Shown here: positions 1 to 8,928 of the stretch, in pieces
Layout: each line of letters begins with the position of its first letter
How positions within the stretch are numbered: the first letter of the stretch is position 1
From: JBBPZA01 sp963728925
GTDB lineage: Bacteria > Actinomycetota > Thermoleophilia > Solirubrobacterales > Solirubrobacteraceae
Assembly: GCA_963728925.1 (NCBI GenBank)
Contig: CAVSMB010000018.1
Coordinates: 53,515-117,514 of the forward strand
Length of the DNA: 64,000 nucleotides
Direction of reading: 5' to 3'
Translations under genes and position numbers: made by a program
The notes under the pieces: generated by a model
What the model was told of the DNA's origin: nothing
What the model saw: the letters and a program-made list of their open reading frames with translations, nothing else
Database searches by the model: none

Positions 1-1
1 C

Positions 2-688
<687 letters not shown>

Positions 689-744
689 CCGCCGCGAGGC
701 TCACCCTTCGCTACAACGCGCAGCGCGGCGCCAGGGTCGAGCGC

Positions 745-1035
745 GTGCGCTTCGGGACCCTCGACGAAGCGCTGACCGAGCTCGAGCGGCGCCTGCGCGT
801 TCTCTCGCGCGAGGCGAGGCGTCCGGCCATCGACCTCAAGCTGCGCCGCTTCGACCCAGTCCAGCAGGTCGTTGCCCGCGGAGAGCTCGCCGTCGGCCGC
901 GCGCGAGGCGGCGTCGACCTGCGCGGCGACGGCTCCTTCGAGGCGTTCACCGGCCGACTGCGGCGCGCGCCGATCGCCGAGGAGCTGCACGAGACGGCGT
1001 TCGACGCCCTGCGGCGCGTGCTGCGGGCGAGCTGA
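745..1035 (+). CDS. Small conserved-looking hypothetical protein
   Basis: A short basic and acidic protein of about 96 residues starting 57 bases after gltA. The GTG at 745 is the first ordinary start codon after the gltA stop, but protein-like sequence (TLRYNAQRGARVERV) runs in frame back to a CTG at 685, so the true start may be further upstream. It contains FGTLDEALTEL, a predicted helical stretch, then RFDPVQQVVARGEL and VDLRGDGSFEAFTGRLRR. I do not recognise a catalytic motif. Same strand and spacing suggest co-transcription with gltA. Confidence 0.55.
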   Translation: MRFGTLDEALTELERRLRVLSREARRPAIDLKLRRFDPVQQVVARGELAVGRARGGVDLRGDGSFEAFTGRLRRAPIAEELHETAFDALRRVLRAS

Positions 1036-1056
1036 CGCTGCTAGGACAGCGTGAGC
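1031..1056. terminator. Hairpin between convergent gene ends, possible bidirectional terminator
   Basis: GCTGACGCTG (1031-1040) faces CAGCGTGAGC (1047-1056) with 9 of 10 positions able to pair around a 6-base loop. It spans the stop of the plus-strand gene and the stop of the minus-strand protease gene. There is no clear T tract, so termination is inference. Confidence 0.35.
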
Positions 1057-1703
1057 GCCGAGCCGTAGCGGCGCAGCCAGCGCTCGTGCCCGCGGTAGTC
1101 GGGGCAGTGGCGGGCGAGCAGGCGCCAGAAGCGCGGCGAGTGGTCCATGACCTCGAGGTGGCAGACCTCGTGGCAGATCACGTAGTCGAGCACCTCCTCG
1201 GGGGCCAGGAGCAGGCGCCAGTTGAAGCTCAGCGTCCCCGAGGTCGAGCAGCTCCCCCAGCGTGTGCGCTGGCCGCGGATCGACAGGCGCTCGTAGTCGA
1301 CCCCGGCCGCCGCGACGGCCCGCTCGACGCGCGGTGCGATCTCCGCCCGCGCGACGCGGCGGTACCAGCGCTCGATCGCCGGGAGCGCATCGACGTCCGG
1401 GACGACGAGCGCGTCGCCGCGCCGGTGCGCGCGCAGCCGGCCGCGTTCGGGCACCAGGCGCAGCGGCTCACCGAGGAACGGCACGTGCCCGTCCGGGGCG
1501 CCGGCCTCCGCGCGGGCCCGCTCGAGCGCGCGCAGGCGACGCTCGATCCAGGGCCGCAGCTCGCGTACCGCAGCCTCGGCCTCGCGCGCCGGCGCCCGGC
1601 GCGGGAGCACCACCTCCACGTCGGCCCCGGCGCCGACCGTCACGCGCACGCGCCGGGCGCGATCCGAGCGTCGGATGCGGTACGGGATGGCCTGCTCGCC
1701 CAT
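1041..1703 (-). CDS. YgjP-like (SprT-type) zinc metallopeptidase
   Basis: A 220-residue protein of the YgjP/DUF45 metal-dependent hydrolase family. The zinc motif HEVCH appears in VICHEVCHLEVMDHSPRFW, with a third likely ligand in the MDHSPRFW segment, followed by HCPDYRGHERWLRR near the C terminus. RGQRTRWGSCS and LSFNWRLLLAPEEVLDYV before the zinc motif are typical of the family. Start ATG at 1703 gives MGEQAIPYRIRRS; the open frame further upstream is compositional. Its substrate is unknown. Confidence 0.88.
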   Translation of the reverse strand: MGEQAIPYRIRRSDRARRVRVTVGAGADVEVVLPRRAPAREAEAAVRELRPWIERRLRALERARAEAGAPDGHVPFLGEPLRLVPERGRLRAHRRGDALVVPDVDALPAIERWYRRVARAEIAPRVERAVAAAGVDYERLSIRGQRTRWGSCSTSGTLSFNWRLLLAPEEVLDYVICHEVCHLEVMDHSPRFWRLLARHCPDYRGHERWLRRYGSALTLS

Positions 1704-1738
1704 GCGCCGGAGCGTAGCCGCCGGCCCGGGCGCGTCGG

Positions 1739-3835
1739 TCAGGCGGGCCGGCGGGACAGCACGCGAAGGGCGGCGGCGACGACCTCGGGGTCGAACTGCG
1801 TGCCGGCGTTGGCCTCGAGCTCCCTGCGCGCGGCCTCGGGCGTCACGCCGCGGCGATATCGCCTGTCCGAGATCATCGCGTGGTAGGCGTCGACCACGAA
1901 GACAATGCGCGCGCCGACGGGGATGTCGTCGCCGCGCAGACCGTCCGGGTAGCCCTCGCCGTCCCAGCGCTCGTGGTCGTGGCGCACGATGCGCCGCACC
2001 TCGACGAGGAAGGGGACGTGGGCGAGGATCTGCTCGCCGGCCACCGGATGGCGCTCGACCACGCGCCGCTCGGCCTCGGTCAGCGGCGCCGGCTTGTTGA
2101 GGATCGCGTCGGGCACGGCGATCTTGCCGATGTCGTGGAAGATCGCTCCGTAGCGGACGTCGCGGAGCAGCTCGCTGGTAAGCCCCAGCTCGCGGGCGAC
2201 GGCGACCGCGAGCTCGGCGATGCAGCGCGCGTGGTCGGCCGTGTAGACGTCCCGGGCCTCCAGCGCGGCAGCGAGCGCCTCGGCGGTGCCCTGGTAGGTC
2301 TGCTCGAGCGTCGTGTAGAGCTGCGCTGTGTGGAGCGCCGCCCCGAGATGGTCGGCGACGCTCTGCACGAGGTACGCCTCCTCGCCCGCGAACGCCCCGG
2401 GCGCGCGCGCCTGGAGATCGAGCGCGCCCCACTGCTCAGGCCCCGAGTAGACGGGCACCGCGAGCTGCGCGCGCATCCCGTCGGCCAGCCCGTCGTCCAG
2501 CGCATCGCGCGAGGCGTCGTGGACGACCACCGGCCGGCGCTCGCGCAGGCAGCGGCCGACCGCCCCGACGTCCCGGGGCCACCTGCACCCCTCTTCCCCG
2601 GCCGCCGCGCCCGCGCCCGCGACCACCGCGACGTGCCGGTCCTCGTCGAGCCGCACGAGCACGCAGCGCTCGTAGCCGAGGTGGCCGCAGAGCTCCTCCA
2701 CGGTGGTCCTGGCGATGGCCTGCGGGTCGAGCAGGCGCGACAGCTTCGCCCCCACCGCGACGGCCTCGGCCAGGCGCTCCGGAGCGCCGGCCCGGGCCGC
2801 CGCGACATCGCCATCCGCCCCAGGCGCCGAGGAGGCGCGAATCCGGCGTGTCGGGCGCGCCGGCGCGTGCTTGGCCTCACGCAAGGCGCGGTCGGCGCGC
2901 TCGATGAGGTCGGTCGCCGTGTCGCCCCGACGCCGGCCGGCCACGCCGGCCGCGGCACCGAGCTCGCGACCGCCGGGCACCGGGGCACGCCGCAGCTCCG
3001 ACAGCGCGCGGTCTACCACCGGCTCGGCATCCTCCAGGCCGGTGCCGGGAAGCAGCAAGGTGAACTCGTCGCCACCGAAGCGCGCCACGGTGTCGTGCAG
3101 GCGCACGGCGCCGCGCAGCAGCGCGCCGACGGCTCGCAGGACGGCGTCGCCCGCGAGATGCCCGTCGCGCTCGTTGACCGACTTGAAGTCGTCGAGGTCG
3201 ACGAGCGCGAGGGCCAAGGCGCTGCCGTCGCGCTCGCTGCGCGACAGCTCCTCGCGCAGGCGGGTCTCGAAGGCCGCGTGGTTGAGGCAGCCGGTCAGCG
3301 AGTCGTAGGTCGCGGCGCGACAGGCGGCCGCATGGTCCTCGGCGTTGCGCAGCGCCGGGGCGGCGAGCTCGACGAGCGCCTCGAGCGCCTCGGTCTCCTC
3401 GTCCCCGATGCGCCGTGTCCCGTTGAAGCAGGCGGTCACGGCGCCGTCGGGCTCCTCGCCGCGCCGGCGCAGGGGCACCGACACCGCCGCGCGGGTGCCG
3501 CGCAGCCCGGCGGTGGTGGCGGGGAGCAGGGCCTCCTCGTCGCAGGTGTTGGAGAACGCGGGAAGGCCCGTGCGCGCCGCGAGGCCGCACAGGCCCTCTC
3601 CAGGCCCGCGCCGGAGCCCGACGAGCTGTTCGCTGACGCCGTGCACCGCTACGGCTTTCATCCCCTGCTCGGCGCCGCCGGCGAAGGCGATCACCGAGTC
3701 CGCGCCGGTGGCGGCGGCCGCCTCGCTGCACAGCGTGGCGAGGACCTCCTCGGGGCGCAGGCTGGCGCCCAGGCGCCTCAGCGCCTCGAGCTGCCTCTGC
3801 GCATCGGTATTACCGGTGAGGTCGGGATATCGCAT
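1739..3835 (-). CDS. GAF-GGDEF-GAF-HD-GYP cyclic-di-GMP turnover protein
   Basis: A 698-residue cytoplasmic protein. The order is an N-terminal GAF domain (about 10-165), a GGDEF cyclase domain (about 170-330), a second GAF (about 355-500) and an HD-GYP phosphodiesterase domain (about 510-695). The cyclase A-site reads RFGGDEF near residue 256. It is preceded by R-L-H-D at the spacing of the inhibitory RxxD site. The HD-GYP motifs are HDIGKIAVPD near 566 and HERWDGEGYPDGL near 626. All key residues seem intact, so it could both make and break cyclic-di-GMP, with the two GAF domains as sensors. No membrane segment is seen. Confidence 0.93.
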   Translation of the reverse strand: MRYPDLTGNTDAQRQLEALRRLGASLRPEEVLATLCSEAAAATGADSVIAFAGGAEQGMKAVAVHGVSEQLVGLRRGPGEGLCGLAARTGLPAFSNTCDEEALLPATTAGLRGTRAAVSVPLRRRGEEPDGAVTACFNGTRRIGDEETEALEALVELAAPALRNAEDHAAACRAATYDSLTGCLNHAAFETRLREELSRSERDGSALALALVDLDDFKSVNERDGHLAGDAVLRAVGALLRGAVRLHDTVARFGGDEFTLLLPGTGLEDAEPVVDRALSELRRAPVPGGRELGAAAGVAGRRRGDTATDLIERADRALREAKHAPARPTRRIRASSAPGADGDVAAARAGAPERLAEAVAVGAKLSRLLDPQAIARTTVEELCGHLGYERCVLVRLDEDRHVAVVAGAGAAAGEEGCRWPRDVGAVGRCLRERRPVVVHDASRDALDDGLADGMRAQLAVPVYSGPEQWGALDLQARAPGAFAGEEAYLVQSVADHLGAALHTAQLYTTLEQTYQGTAEALAAALEARDVYTADHARCIAELAVAVARELGLTSELLRDVRYGAIFHDIGKIAVPDAILNKPAPLTEAERRVVERHPVAGEQILAHVPFLVEVRRIVRHDHERWDGEGYPDGLRGDDIPVGARIVFVVDAYHAMISDRRYRRGVTPEAARRELEANAGTQFDPEVVAAALRVLSRRPA

Positions 3836-3845
3836 ACTGCGCCAA

Positions 3846-4175
3846 ATGGAACGGTGGCGCGTTGAGCTTCCTTCCGGTGTGCAGCCGCCCTTCGAGGTCT
3901 ACGTCAACGGCGTCGCGCAGCGCGAGGGTGCCGATTTCGTCCGGCAAGGCGACCGGCTGGTGTTCGAGCGCCCGCTGGCGAAGGAGGGGCGGCTGGGCCC
4001 GTGGCGCTGGTTCCTGGGCGCCTGGGGGATCGGCACCTACCGCAAGAACGACGTCGTCGACGTCCGCTACGAGCGCGACGGCCGCATGCTCGTCGCCCAC
4101 GCCCTCGAGATCACGCCGCCGCGATCACGCGGTCGGACGCCGGGGACGGGCGCTCCCACGGACGCAGGAGCCTGA
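3846..4175 (+). CDS. Hypothetical protein, 109 residues
   Basis: Starts at ATG 3846, 10 bases from the divergent cyclic-di-GMP gene, so the two share a very short promoter region. The protein begins MERWRVELPSGVQPPFEVYVNGV and continues with a compact hydrophilic domain containing WRWFLGAWGIGTY and VVDVRYERDGR. The last 20 residues (arginine, proline and glycine rich) overlap the 3' end of metF on the opposite strand by 65 bases. I do not recognise the family; it has no signal peptide or membrane segment. Confidence 0.7.
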   Translation: MERWRVELPSGVQPPFEVYVNGVAQREGADFVRQGDRLVFERPLAKEGRLGPWRWFLGAWGIGTYRKNDVVDVRYERDGRMLVAHALEITPPRSRGRTPGTGAPTDAGA

Positions 4176-5031
4176 GCGCCGAGAGGATCGCTCGCGTCGA
4201 GGACGACTTGTTGAGCGTGTAGAAGTGGACTCCCGGCGCCCCGCGGGCCAGCAGGTCGGCGCACTGGGCGGTGGCGTAGGCGACCCCGAACTCCACCACC
4301 GCGGCGGGGTCGTCTGCCCGCAGCTCGAGCTGCGCGAGCAGCTGCGGCGGGATCGAGGCGCCGCACATCGAGGTGAAGCGCTTGATCTGGCCGACGTCGG
4401 TGACCGGGATGATCCCCGGCAGGATCGGGACATGGACGCCCGCCGCGCGCGCCTCGCGCACGAAGTCGAAGTACATCCGATTGTCGAAGAAGAGCTGGGT
4501 GATGAGGAAGCGCGCGCCCGCCTCGACCTTCTCGCGCAGGAAGCGCAGGTCGCTGGCGAGGTCCGGCGCCTCCGGATGGACCTCGGGGAAGCAGGCCGCG
4601 CCGATCGCGAAGTCATAGCCGGCCGCGAGCAGGCCGATGAGCTGGGTCGAGTACTCCAGGCCACCTGGGGTCGGCCGCCACTCAGTCTCGCCGCGCGGCG
4701 GGTCACCGCGGAGCGCGAGCACGTTGTCTATGCCCGCGCCGCGGACGTCGTCGACGATCTCGCGCAGCTGCTCCGTCGTCGCTCCGACGCAACTCAGATG
4801 GGCCATCGCCTCGATCCCGTGATCGCCCTTGAGCGACTTCACGATGCCGATCGTGCGGTCGCGCGTGGAGCCGCCCGCGCCATAGGTGACCGAGGCGAAG
4901 TCGGGCTCAAGCGGAGCGAGCTCCGAGAGCGCGCGCTGGAGGTTCGCCTCGCCCTCCGGACTCTTCGGCGGGAAGAACTCGAAGGAGAAGACGGGCTCGC
5001 CCTTGGCCTCGAGAATCGCGTCGATGCGCAT
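4111..5031 (-). CDS. metF: 5,10-methylenetetrahydrofolate reductase
   Basis: A 306-residue FAD-dependent enzyme that reduces 5,10-methylene-THF to 5-methyl-THF for methionine synthesis. Family marks include FSFEFFPPKS near the N terminus (with the catalytic glutamate), SVTYGAGGSTRDRT, the THF/FAD-binding LALRGDPP, GAACFPEVHPEAP and FLITQLFFDN, and it ends in the usual C-terminal helix. Length is normal for a bacterial MetF. The 3' end overlaps the convergent hypothetical gene. No methionine synthase is nearby; only a broken MetE-like fragment lies about 40 kb away. Confidence 0.96.
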   Translation of the reverse strand: MRIDAILEAKGEPVFSFEFFPPKSPEGEANLQRALSELAPLEPDFASVTYGAGGSTRDRTIGIVKSLKGDHGIEAMAHLSCVGATTEQLREIVDDVRGAGIDNVLALRGDPPRGETEWRPTPGGLEYSTQLIGLLAAGYDFAIGAACFPEVHPEAPDLASDLRFLREKVEAGARFLITQLFFDNRMYFDFVREARAAGVHVPILPGIIPVTDVGQIKRFTSMCGASIPPQLLAQLELRADDPAAVVEFGVAYATAQCADLLARGAPGVHFYTLNKSSSTRAILSALRLLRPWERPSPASDRVIAAA

Positions 5032-5051
5032 CCGGAGATTCTAGGCGTCTC

Positions 5052-6062
5052 TCAGGCGGCTGCGTCGGCCGCCAGGGCCCACTGCGCCGGCTCAGCGCCG
5101 TCGCCGATCGCCTCGCCGAGCGCTTCGAGGTGGGTCAGGTAGCACAGCGTCTCCGACAGCCACCACATCGCGTTGGCCTCGGTCACCGCCTCGCCGTAGA
5201 CGCGCGGGGCCAGCTCGAAGGCGGTCAGCGGGCCGTCGCGCAGGGCGATCCGCAGGGCGTCGAGGCGCTCGCCGACGAGCGCGCGGTTGGCCTGCACGTG
5301 CCCGCCCACCTCGGTGAACGGCCTGCCGTGGCCTGACAGGCACAGCCGCGCGCCGAGGCGGTCGACCTTGTCGAGCGAGTCCAGGAACTCTCCCGCCGGG
5401 TCGGGTGAGTAGCCGTAGTCGTAGTAGGGCGAGACGCGGCCGAGCAGGTGGTCGCCCGAGATCAGGAGCCGTCGCTCGGGCTGGTGGAGGCAGACGTGCG
5501 ACGGCGCGTGGCCCGGGGTCTCGACCACGCGCCACGTCCCGAGGTGGGTCTCGACCTCGACGCCCTCGAGGAGGTAGCGCTCGGGCTCCACGAAGCGGGC
5601 CACGCCGATCCCGCGCCTGCGGCGCTCCTCCGCCCAGCGCCGCAGGGGCTCCTCGGGGATGCCGCTCGTCCGCGCGATCTCCAGGCGGTGCTCGAGCGCG
5701 ACGTCGGGGTTCTGCGCCGCCGCGCGGATGTGTCGGTCGTTGGGGTGCATCCACAGCTGACACTTCGCGCGGTCGACGATCGGCCCCGCCTGCCCGTAGT
5801 GGTCGGAGTGGCCGTGGGTCACGACGAGCAGTCGCACGTGCTCGAGGCGCAGGTTGACCATCGCCATCGCGCGCTCGAGGTTGGCCATGGAGCCCGGCTC
5901 GTGCATCCCCGTGTCGACCAGCACGATCCCGTCGCCGGCCGCGAGGGCCCACGCGTTGCAATGGGGCACGCCCGGCCACGGGAGCGGCAGCCGCAGCCGC
6001 CACACGCCGGGCACCACGCGCTCGCCCCGGCCGACCTCTCGCCTGCGGCTGGCCTCCGGCAT
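5052..6062 (-). CDS. Metallo-beta-lactamase-fold hydrolase
   Basis: A 336-residue MBL-fold enzyme. Metal motif THGHSDHYG (HxHxDH) is followed by VETPGHAPSHV, LLISGDHLLG and LCLSGHGRPF, which supply the remaining metal ligands. A C-terminal helical extension of about 90 residues after the MBL core (AFELAPRVYGEAVTEANAMWW) resembles the winged-helix-like tail of LACTB2-type hydrolases. Substrate unknown; thioester, phosphodiester and lactone substrates all occur in this fold. It is 20 bases upstream of metF on the same strand and divergent from a second MBL gene. Confidence 0.88.
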   Translation of the reverse strand: MPEASRRREVGRGERVVPGVWRLRLPLPWPGVPHCNAWALAAGDGIVLVDTGMHEPGSMANLERAMAMVNLRLEHVRLLVVTHGHSDHYGQAGPIVDRAKCQLWMHPNDRHIRAAAQNPDVALEHRLEIARTSGIPEEPLRRWAEERRRRGIGVARFVEPERYLLEGVEVETHLGTWRVVETPGHAPSHVCLHQPERRLLISGDHLLGRVSPYYDYGYSPDPAGEFLDSLDKVDRLGARLCLSGHGRPFTEVGGHVQANRALVGERLDALRIALRDGPLTAFELAPRVYGEAVTEANAMWWLSETLCYLTHLEALGEAIGDGAEPAQWALAADAAA

Positions 6063-6078
6063 CGCCCGGAACCCTAGA

Positions 6079-6098
6079 CGTAGACTGGGGCGTCTACG
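6079..6098. promoter_or_regulatory. Inverted repeat in divergent MBL promoter region
   Basis: CGTAGAC (6079-6085) and GTCTACG (6092-6098) form a perfect 7-bp inverted repeat with a 6-base spacer, midway in the 59 bases separating the divergent start codons. It could be an operator controlling both genes or an RNA hairpin in the plus-strand leader. Confidence 0.4.
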
Positions 6099-6121
6099 GG
6101 TGACGACGGAGGATGATCGGG

Positions 6122-7417
6122 ATGGCGGACAAGGCGACGAAGGACCAGGGGACGAACGGCGGCGACACCGCGCGGGCGGCAGCCATCCCGACCGGCCACG
6201 ACGCCGCGCAAGCAGCGGTCACCCCGACCGACCGCGACGCCTCGCAGGTCGCAGCGCGCTACTTCGCCGCGCTCGGGGACCGCGACGCCGAGGGCATGGC
6301 CGCGTGCTGGGAGCCGGGCGGTGTGGACCGCCTCATCGGCATGGCCGACCTCGTGGCCCCCGACGACGTGCGCAGCTGGTTCGGCGAGCTCTTCGCGGCG
6401 ATGCCCGACTTCTCGCTCGAGGTCCTCGGCACGACGACCGAGGCGGAGCGCTGCGCGGTCCGCTGGCGGGCGCGCGGCACGTTCGCGGGCCCCGGCCCGT
6501 TCCAGGGCCTCGAGCCGACCGGCGCGCGCGTCGAGATGGAGGGCTGCGACGTGCTGCAGGTGCGCGACGGTCGCATCGCCCACAACGACGCCTACCTCGA
6601 CGGGATGGAGCTGGCGCGCCAGCTCGGGGCGATCCCGGCTCGGGGCTCGAAGACCGACATGCGCATGACAGCGGCGCTCAACGCGCGCACGAAGGTCGGC
6701 AAGCGCGTCGCCGACCCGCCCGAGGAGATCGCCGACGGCGTGTGGATCGTGCGGGGCGGCGTCCCGCGCAAGGGCTTCAACGTCTTCTTCGTGCGCGACG
6801 GCGACGGGGTGCTCATGTTCGACGCCGGCATCCGCGCCATGACCAACGCGCTGGGCGCCGCCGGCACGCAGCTCGGCGGGATCACCCGCATCGTGCTGGG
6901 CCATAGCCACGCCGACCACCGCGGCGCCGCCGCGGGCCTCCGCGGCATCCCGATCTACGTGCATCCGGACGAGGTGGCCGACGCCCAGGGCGACGGCGGC
7001 GCGCACTACATGGACGTCTACAAGGTCGCTCGCCCCGCCCGCTGGCTGTACCCGTCGCTGCTTCGCAGCTGGGACGGCGGGCCCCTCGAGGTGGCCGGGA
7101 CGGTCAGCGAGGGCGACGACGTCGCCGGCTTCCGCGTCGTCCATATCCCCGGTCACGCGCCCGGCATGATCGCTCTGTGGCGCGCGGCCGACCGGCTCGC
7201 GCTGGTCTCTGACGGCGTCTACACCGTCGACGCCGAGCGCTTCACCCCCGGCCCGCCGCGCGTCGCCCATTCCGCGTTCAACCTCGACACCGAGCAGGCC
7301 CGCGCAAGCGTGCGCAAGCTCGCAGCGCTCGAGCCTGCCGCCGCGTGGCCGGGACATGCGGAGCCGCTCACCGGGGACGTCCGCGCGCAGCTCGAGCGCG
7401 CGGCCGACACGACGTAG
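6122..7417 (+). CDS. SnoaL-like domain fused to metallo-beta-lactamase-fold hydrolase
   Basis: A 431-residue two-domain protein. Residues about 40-165 form a SnoaL/NTF2-like polyketide-cyclase fold (ARYFAALGDRDAEGMAACW, then DVLQVRDGRIAHNDAYLD). Residues about 195-430 are an MBL domain with the metal motif HSHADHRG, HIPGHAPGM, LVSDGVY and WPGHAEPL. ATG 6122 is preferred to ATG 6113 because CGGAGG lies at a proper ribosome-binding distance only from 6122. The N terminus (residues 1-35) is alanine and threonine rich with an imperfect internal repeat (IPTGHDAAQAA, VTPTDRDASQVAA). The role is unknown. Confidence 0.87.
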   Translation: MADKATKDQGTNGGDTARAAAIPTGHDAAQAAVTPTDRDASQVAARYFAALGDRDAEGMAACWEPGGVDRLIGMADLVAPDDVRSWFGELFAAMPDFSLEVLGTTTEAERCAVRWRARGTFAGPGPFQGLEPTGARVEMEGCDVLQVRDGRIAHNDAYLDGMELARQLGAIPARGSKTDMRMTAALNARTKVGKRVADPPEEIADGVWIVRGGVPRKGFNVFFVRDGDGVLMFDAGIRAMTNALGAAGTQLGGITRIVLGHSHADHRGAAAGLRGIPIYVHPDEVADAQGDGGAHYMDVYKVARPARWLYPSLLRSWDGGPLEVAGTVSEGDDVAGFRVVHIPGHAPGMIALWRAADRLALVSDGVYTVDAERFTPGPPRVAHSAFNLDTEQARASVRKLAALEPAAAWPGHAEPLTGDVRAQLERAADTT

Positions 7418-7419
7418 GG

Positions 7420-7776
7420 GTGGGCCGCCGCAACCGCCGGCGCGCCCGCGAGCGGCCCTCGGCGCCGGCCACCGACTACACCGACGCCGAGGGCAACGTG
7501 CTCGCGCTGCGCGGCTCGATGACCCCGCGGACGCGGGAGGAGTACCGCGCCGCGCTCGCGGGCTCGCCGCTCTCACGCGAGGACGCCTGGCAGCGCGCGG
7601 TGGAGTTCCTCTTCGAGCGGCTCGCCGTCCGCTGGACGGTGGCCGGGCTGCCCATCGAGCGCCAGAAGGAGCTGCTCGCCCGCTGGCGCTTCGCGTCCGA
7701 GGAGGAGCGCGCGTGGATCCGCGGGATCCTTCGCGAGCACCTTGCCGAGCACTTCCCCGAGCTGCCGGCGCCGTGA
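7420..7776 (+). CDS. Hypothetical protein, 118 residues
   Basis: GTG at 7420 starts 2 bases after the stop of the SnoaL-MBL gene, implying translational coupling. After an arginine-rich first 15 residues it has YTDAEGNVLALRGSMTPRTR, then a helical region with a tryptophan in VRWTVAGLPIERQKELLARW and EEERAWIRGILREHLAEHF. No catalytic motif is recognised. The operon position suggests a partner of the preceding or following hydrolase. Confidence 0.72.
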   Translation: MGRRNRRRARERPSAPATDYTDAEGNVLALRGSMTPRTREEYRAALAGSPLSREDAWQRAVEFLFERLAVRWTVAGLPIERQKELLARWRFASEEERAWIRGILREHLAEHFPELPAP

Positions 7777-7807
7777 TGGGCGCGATCTCCGACCGAGAGC
7801 CGGCGCC

Positions 7808-8896
7808 GTGAGCGACGGCCTCGACCCGGCCCGCTTCGCCGACCTGCTGGCCGGATACTGCCTCGAGGTCGAGGCCGGCCAGCAGGTGCTCGTGCGCTCG
7901 ACCACCCTCGCCGCGCCGCTGGTGCTCGAGCTCCAGCGCGCGGTCCTCGAGCGCGAGGCGTGGCCGCTGCTGCGCGTCGAGCTGCCCGGCGAGTCGGAGG
8001 GGTTCTTCGCGCACGCGCGCGACGGCCAGCTCGACGGCCACCCGGCGCTTGCGCTCGGCGAGGCGCAGGGCGTCGACAGCTCGCTGCGCGTCATGGCCCC
8101 CGACAACACGCGGGCCCTCGCCGCGGTGGATCCCGAGCGGATCGCGCGCGCGGCGCGCGCGCGGCGGCCGGTGCGCGAGGCGGCCCTCGGCCGGCGCTGG
8201 TCGCTGACCCTGTGGCCGACGGCCGCCTCGGCGCAGGAGGCCGGCATGGGCCTCGCCGAGTTCGCCCGCTTCGTCCGGGGCGCGCTGTTCCTGGACCGCG
8301 ATGACCCGGTCGCCGCCTGGCGCGAGCTGCGCGACCGCCAGGCAGCGCTCATCGAGCGGCTGCGCGATGCCCGCGAGCTGCGCATCGAGGCGCCGGGCAC
8401 CGACCTGACGGTTCGCGTGGAGGGCCGCACGTGGGTCAACTCCGACGGACGGCGCAACATGCCCTCGGGCGAGGTCTTCACCTCCCCCTTGGAGGACAGC
8501 GCGAACGGCACGATCCGCTACACGATCCCTTCCAGCCCCGCCGGGGTCGAAGTGGCGGGCATCGAGCTGACCTTCCGCGACGGGGAGGTGGTGCAGGCGC
8601 GCGCGGAGCGCGGCGAGGACTACCTGTCGCGGACGCTCGCGACCGACCCCGGCGCGCGCCGGCTCGGCGAGATCGGCATCGGCACCAACACCGGGATCGA
8701 GCGCCCGGTGGGGAACATCCTCTTCGACGAGAAGCTGGGCGGGACCGTGCACCTTGCGGTGGGCCGCAGCTACCCCGAGGCGGGCGGCGTCAACGAGTCC
8801 GCGGTGCACTGGGACATGATCTGCGACCTGCGCACGGGCGGCCGGCTGACCGCGGACGGCGACCCCGTCGTGAAGGACGGGCGCATCGCCGCGTAG
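7808..8896 (+). CDS. M29-family (aminopeptidase T-like) metallo-aminopeptidase
   Basis: A 362-residue cytoplasmic exopeptidase of the M29 family, which removes N-terminal residues using a two-metal site. Conserved segments are NMPSGEVFTSP with a metal-binding glutamate, EIGIGTNTGIERPVGN, FDEKLGGTVHLAVGRSY and AVHWDMICDL near the C terminus. Length matches the family (about 365-410). GTG 7808 is 31 bases after the preceding stop and leads into MSDGLDPARFADLLAGYC, a typical N terminus. It probably shares a transcript with the two upstream genes and perhaps with pyk, 32 bases downstream. Confidence 0.92.
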   Translation: MSDGLDPARFADLLAGYCLEVEAGQQVLVRSTTLAAPLVLELQRAVLEREAWPLLRVELPGESEGFFAHARDGQLDGHPALALGEAQGVDSSLRVMAPDNTRALAAVDPERIARAARARRPVREAALGRRWSLTLWPTAASAQEAGMGLAEFARFVRGALFLDRDDPVAAWRELRDRQAALIERLRDARELRIEAPGTDLTVRVEGRTWVNSDGRRNMPSGEVFTSPLEDSANGTIRYTIPSSPAGVEVAGIELTFRDGEVVQARAERGEDYLSRTLATDPGARRLGEIGIGTNTGIERPVGNILFDEKLGGTVHLAVGRSYPEAGGVNESAVHWDMICDLRTGGRLTADGDPVVKDGRIAA

Positions 8897-8928
8897 CAAG
8901 CGTCGCGCCGCGCGCTACCGTCGGAGCC

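Noticed and set aside
1880..3865. 661-codon open frame on the plus strand
   Set aside because: Shadow of the GAF-GGDEF-GAF-HD-GYP gene; composition is not protein-like.
6074..8899. 941-codon open frame on the minus strand
   Set aside because: Antisense to three real plus-strand genes; arginine, alanine and histidine rich without domains. It reflects GC-rich third positions.
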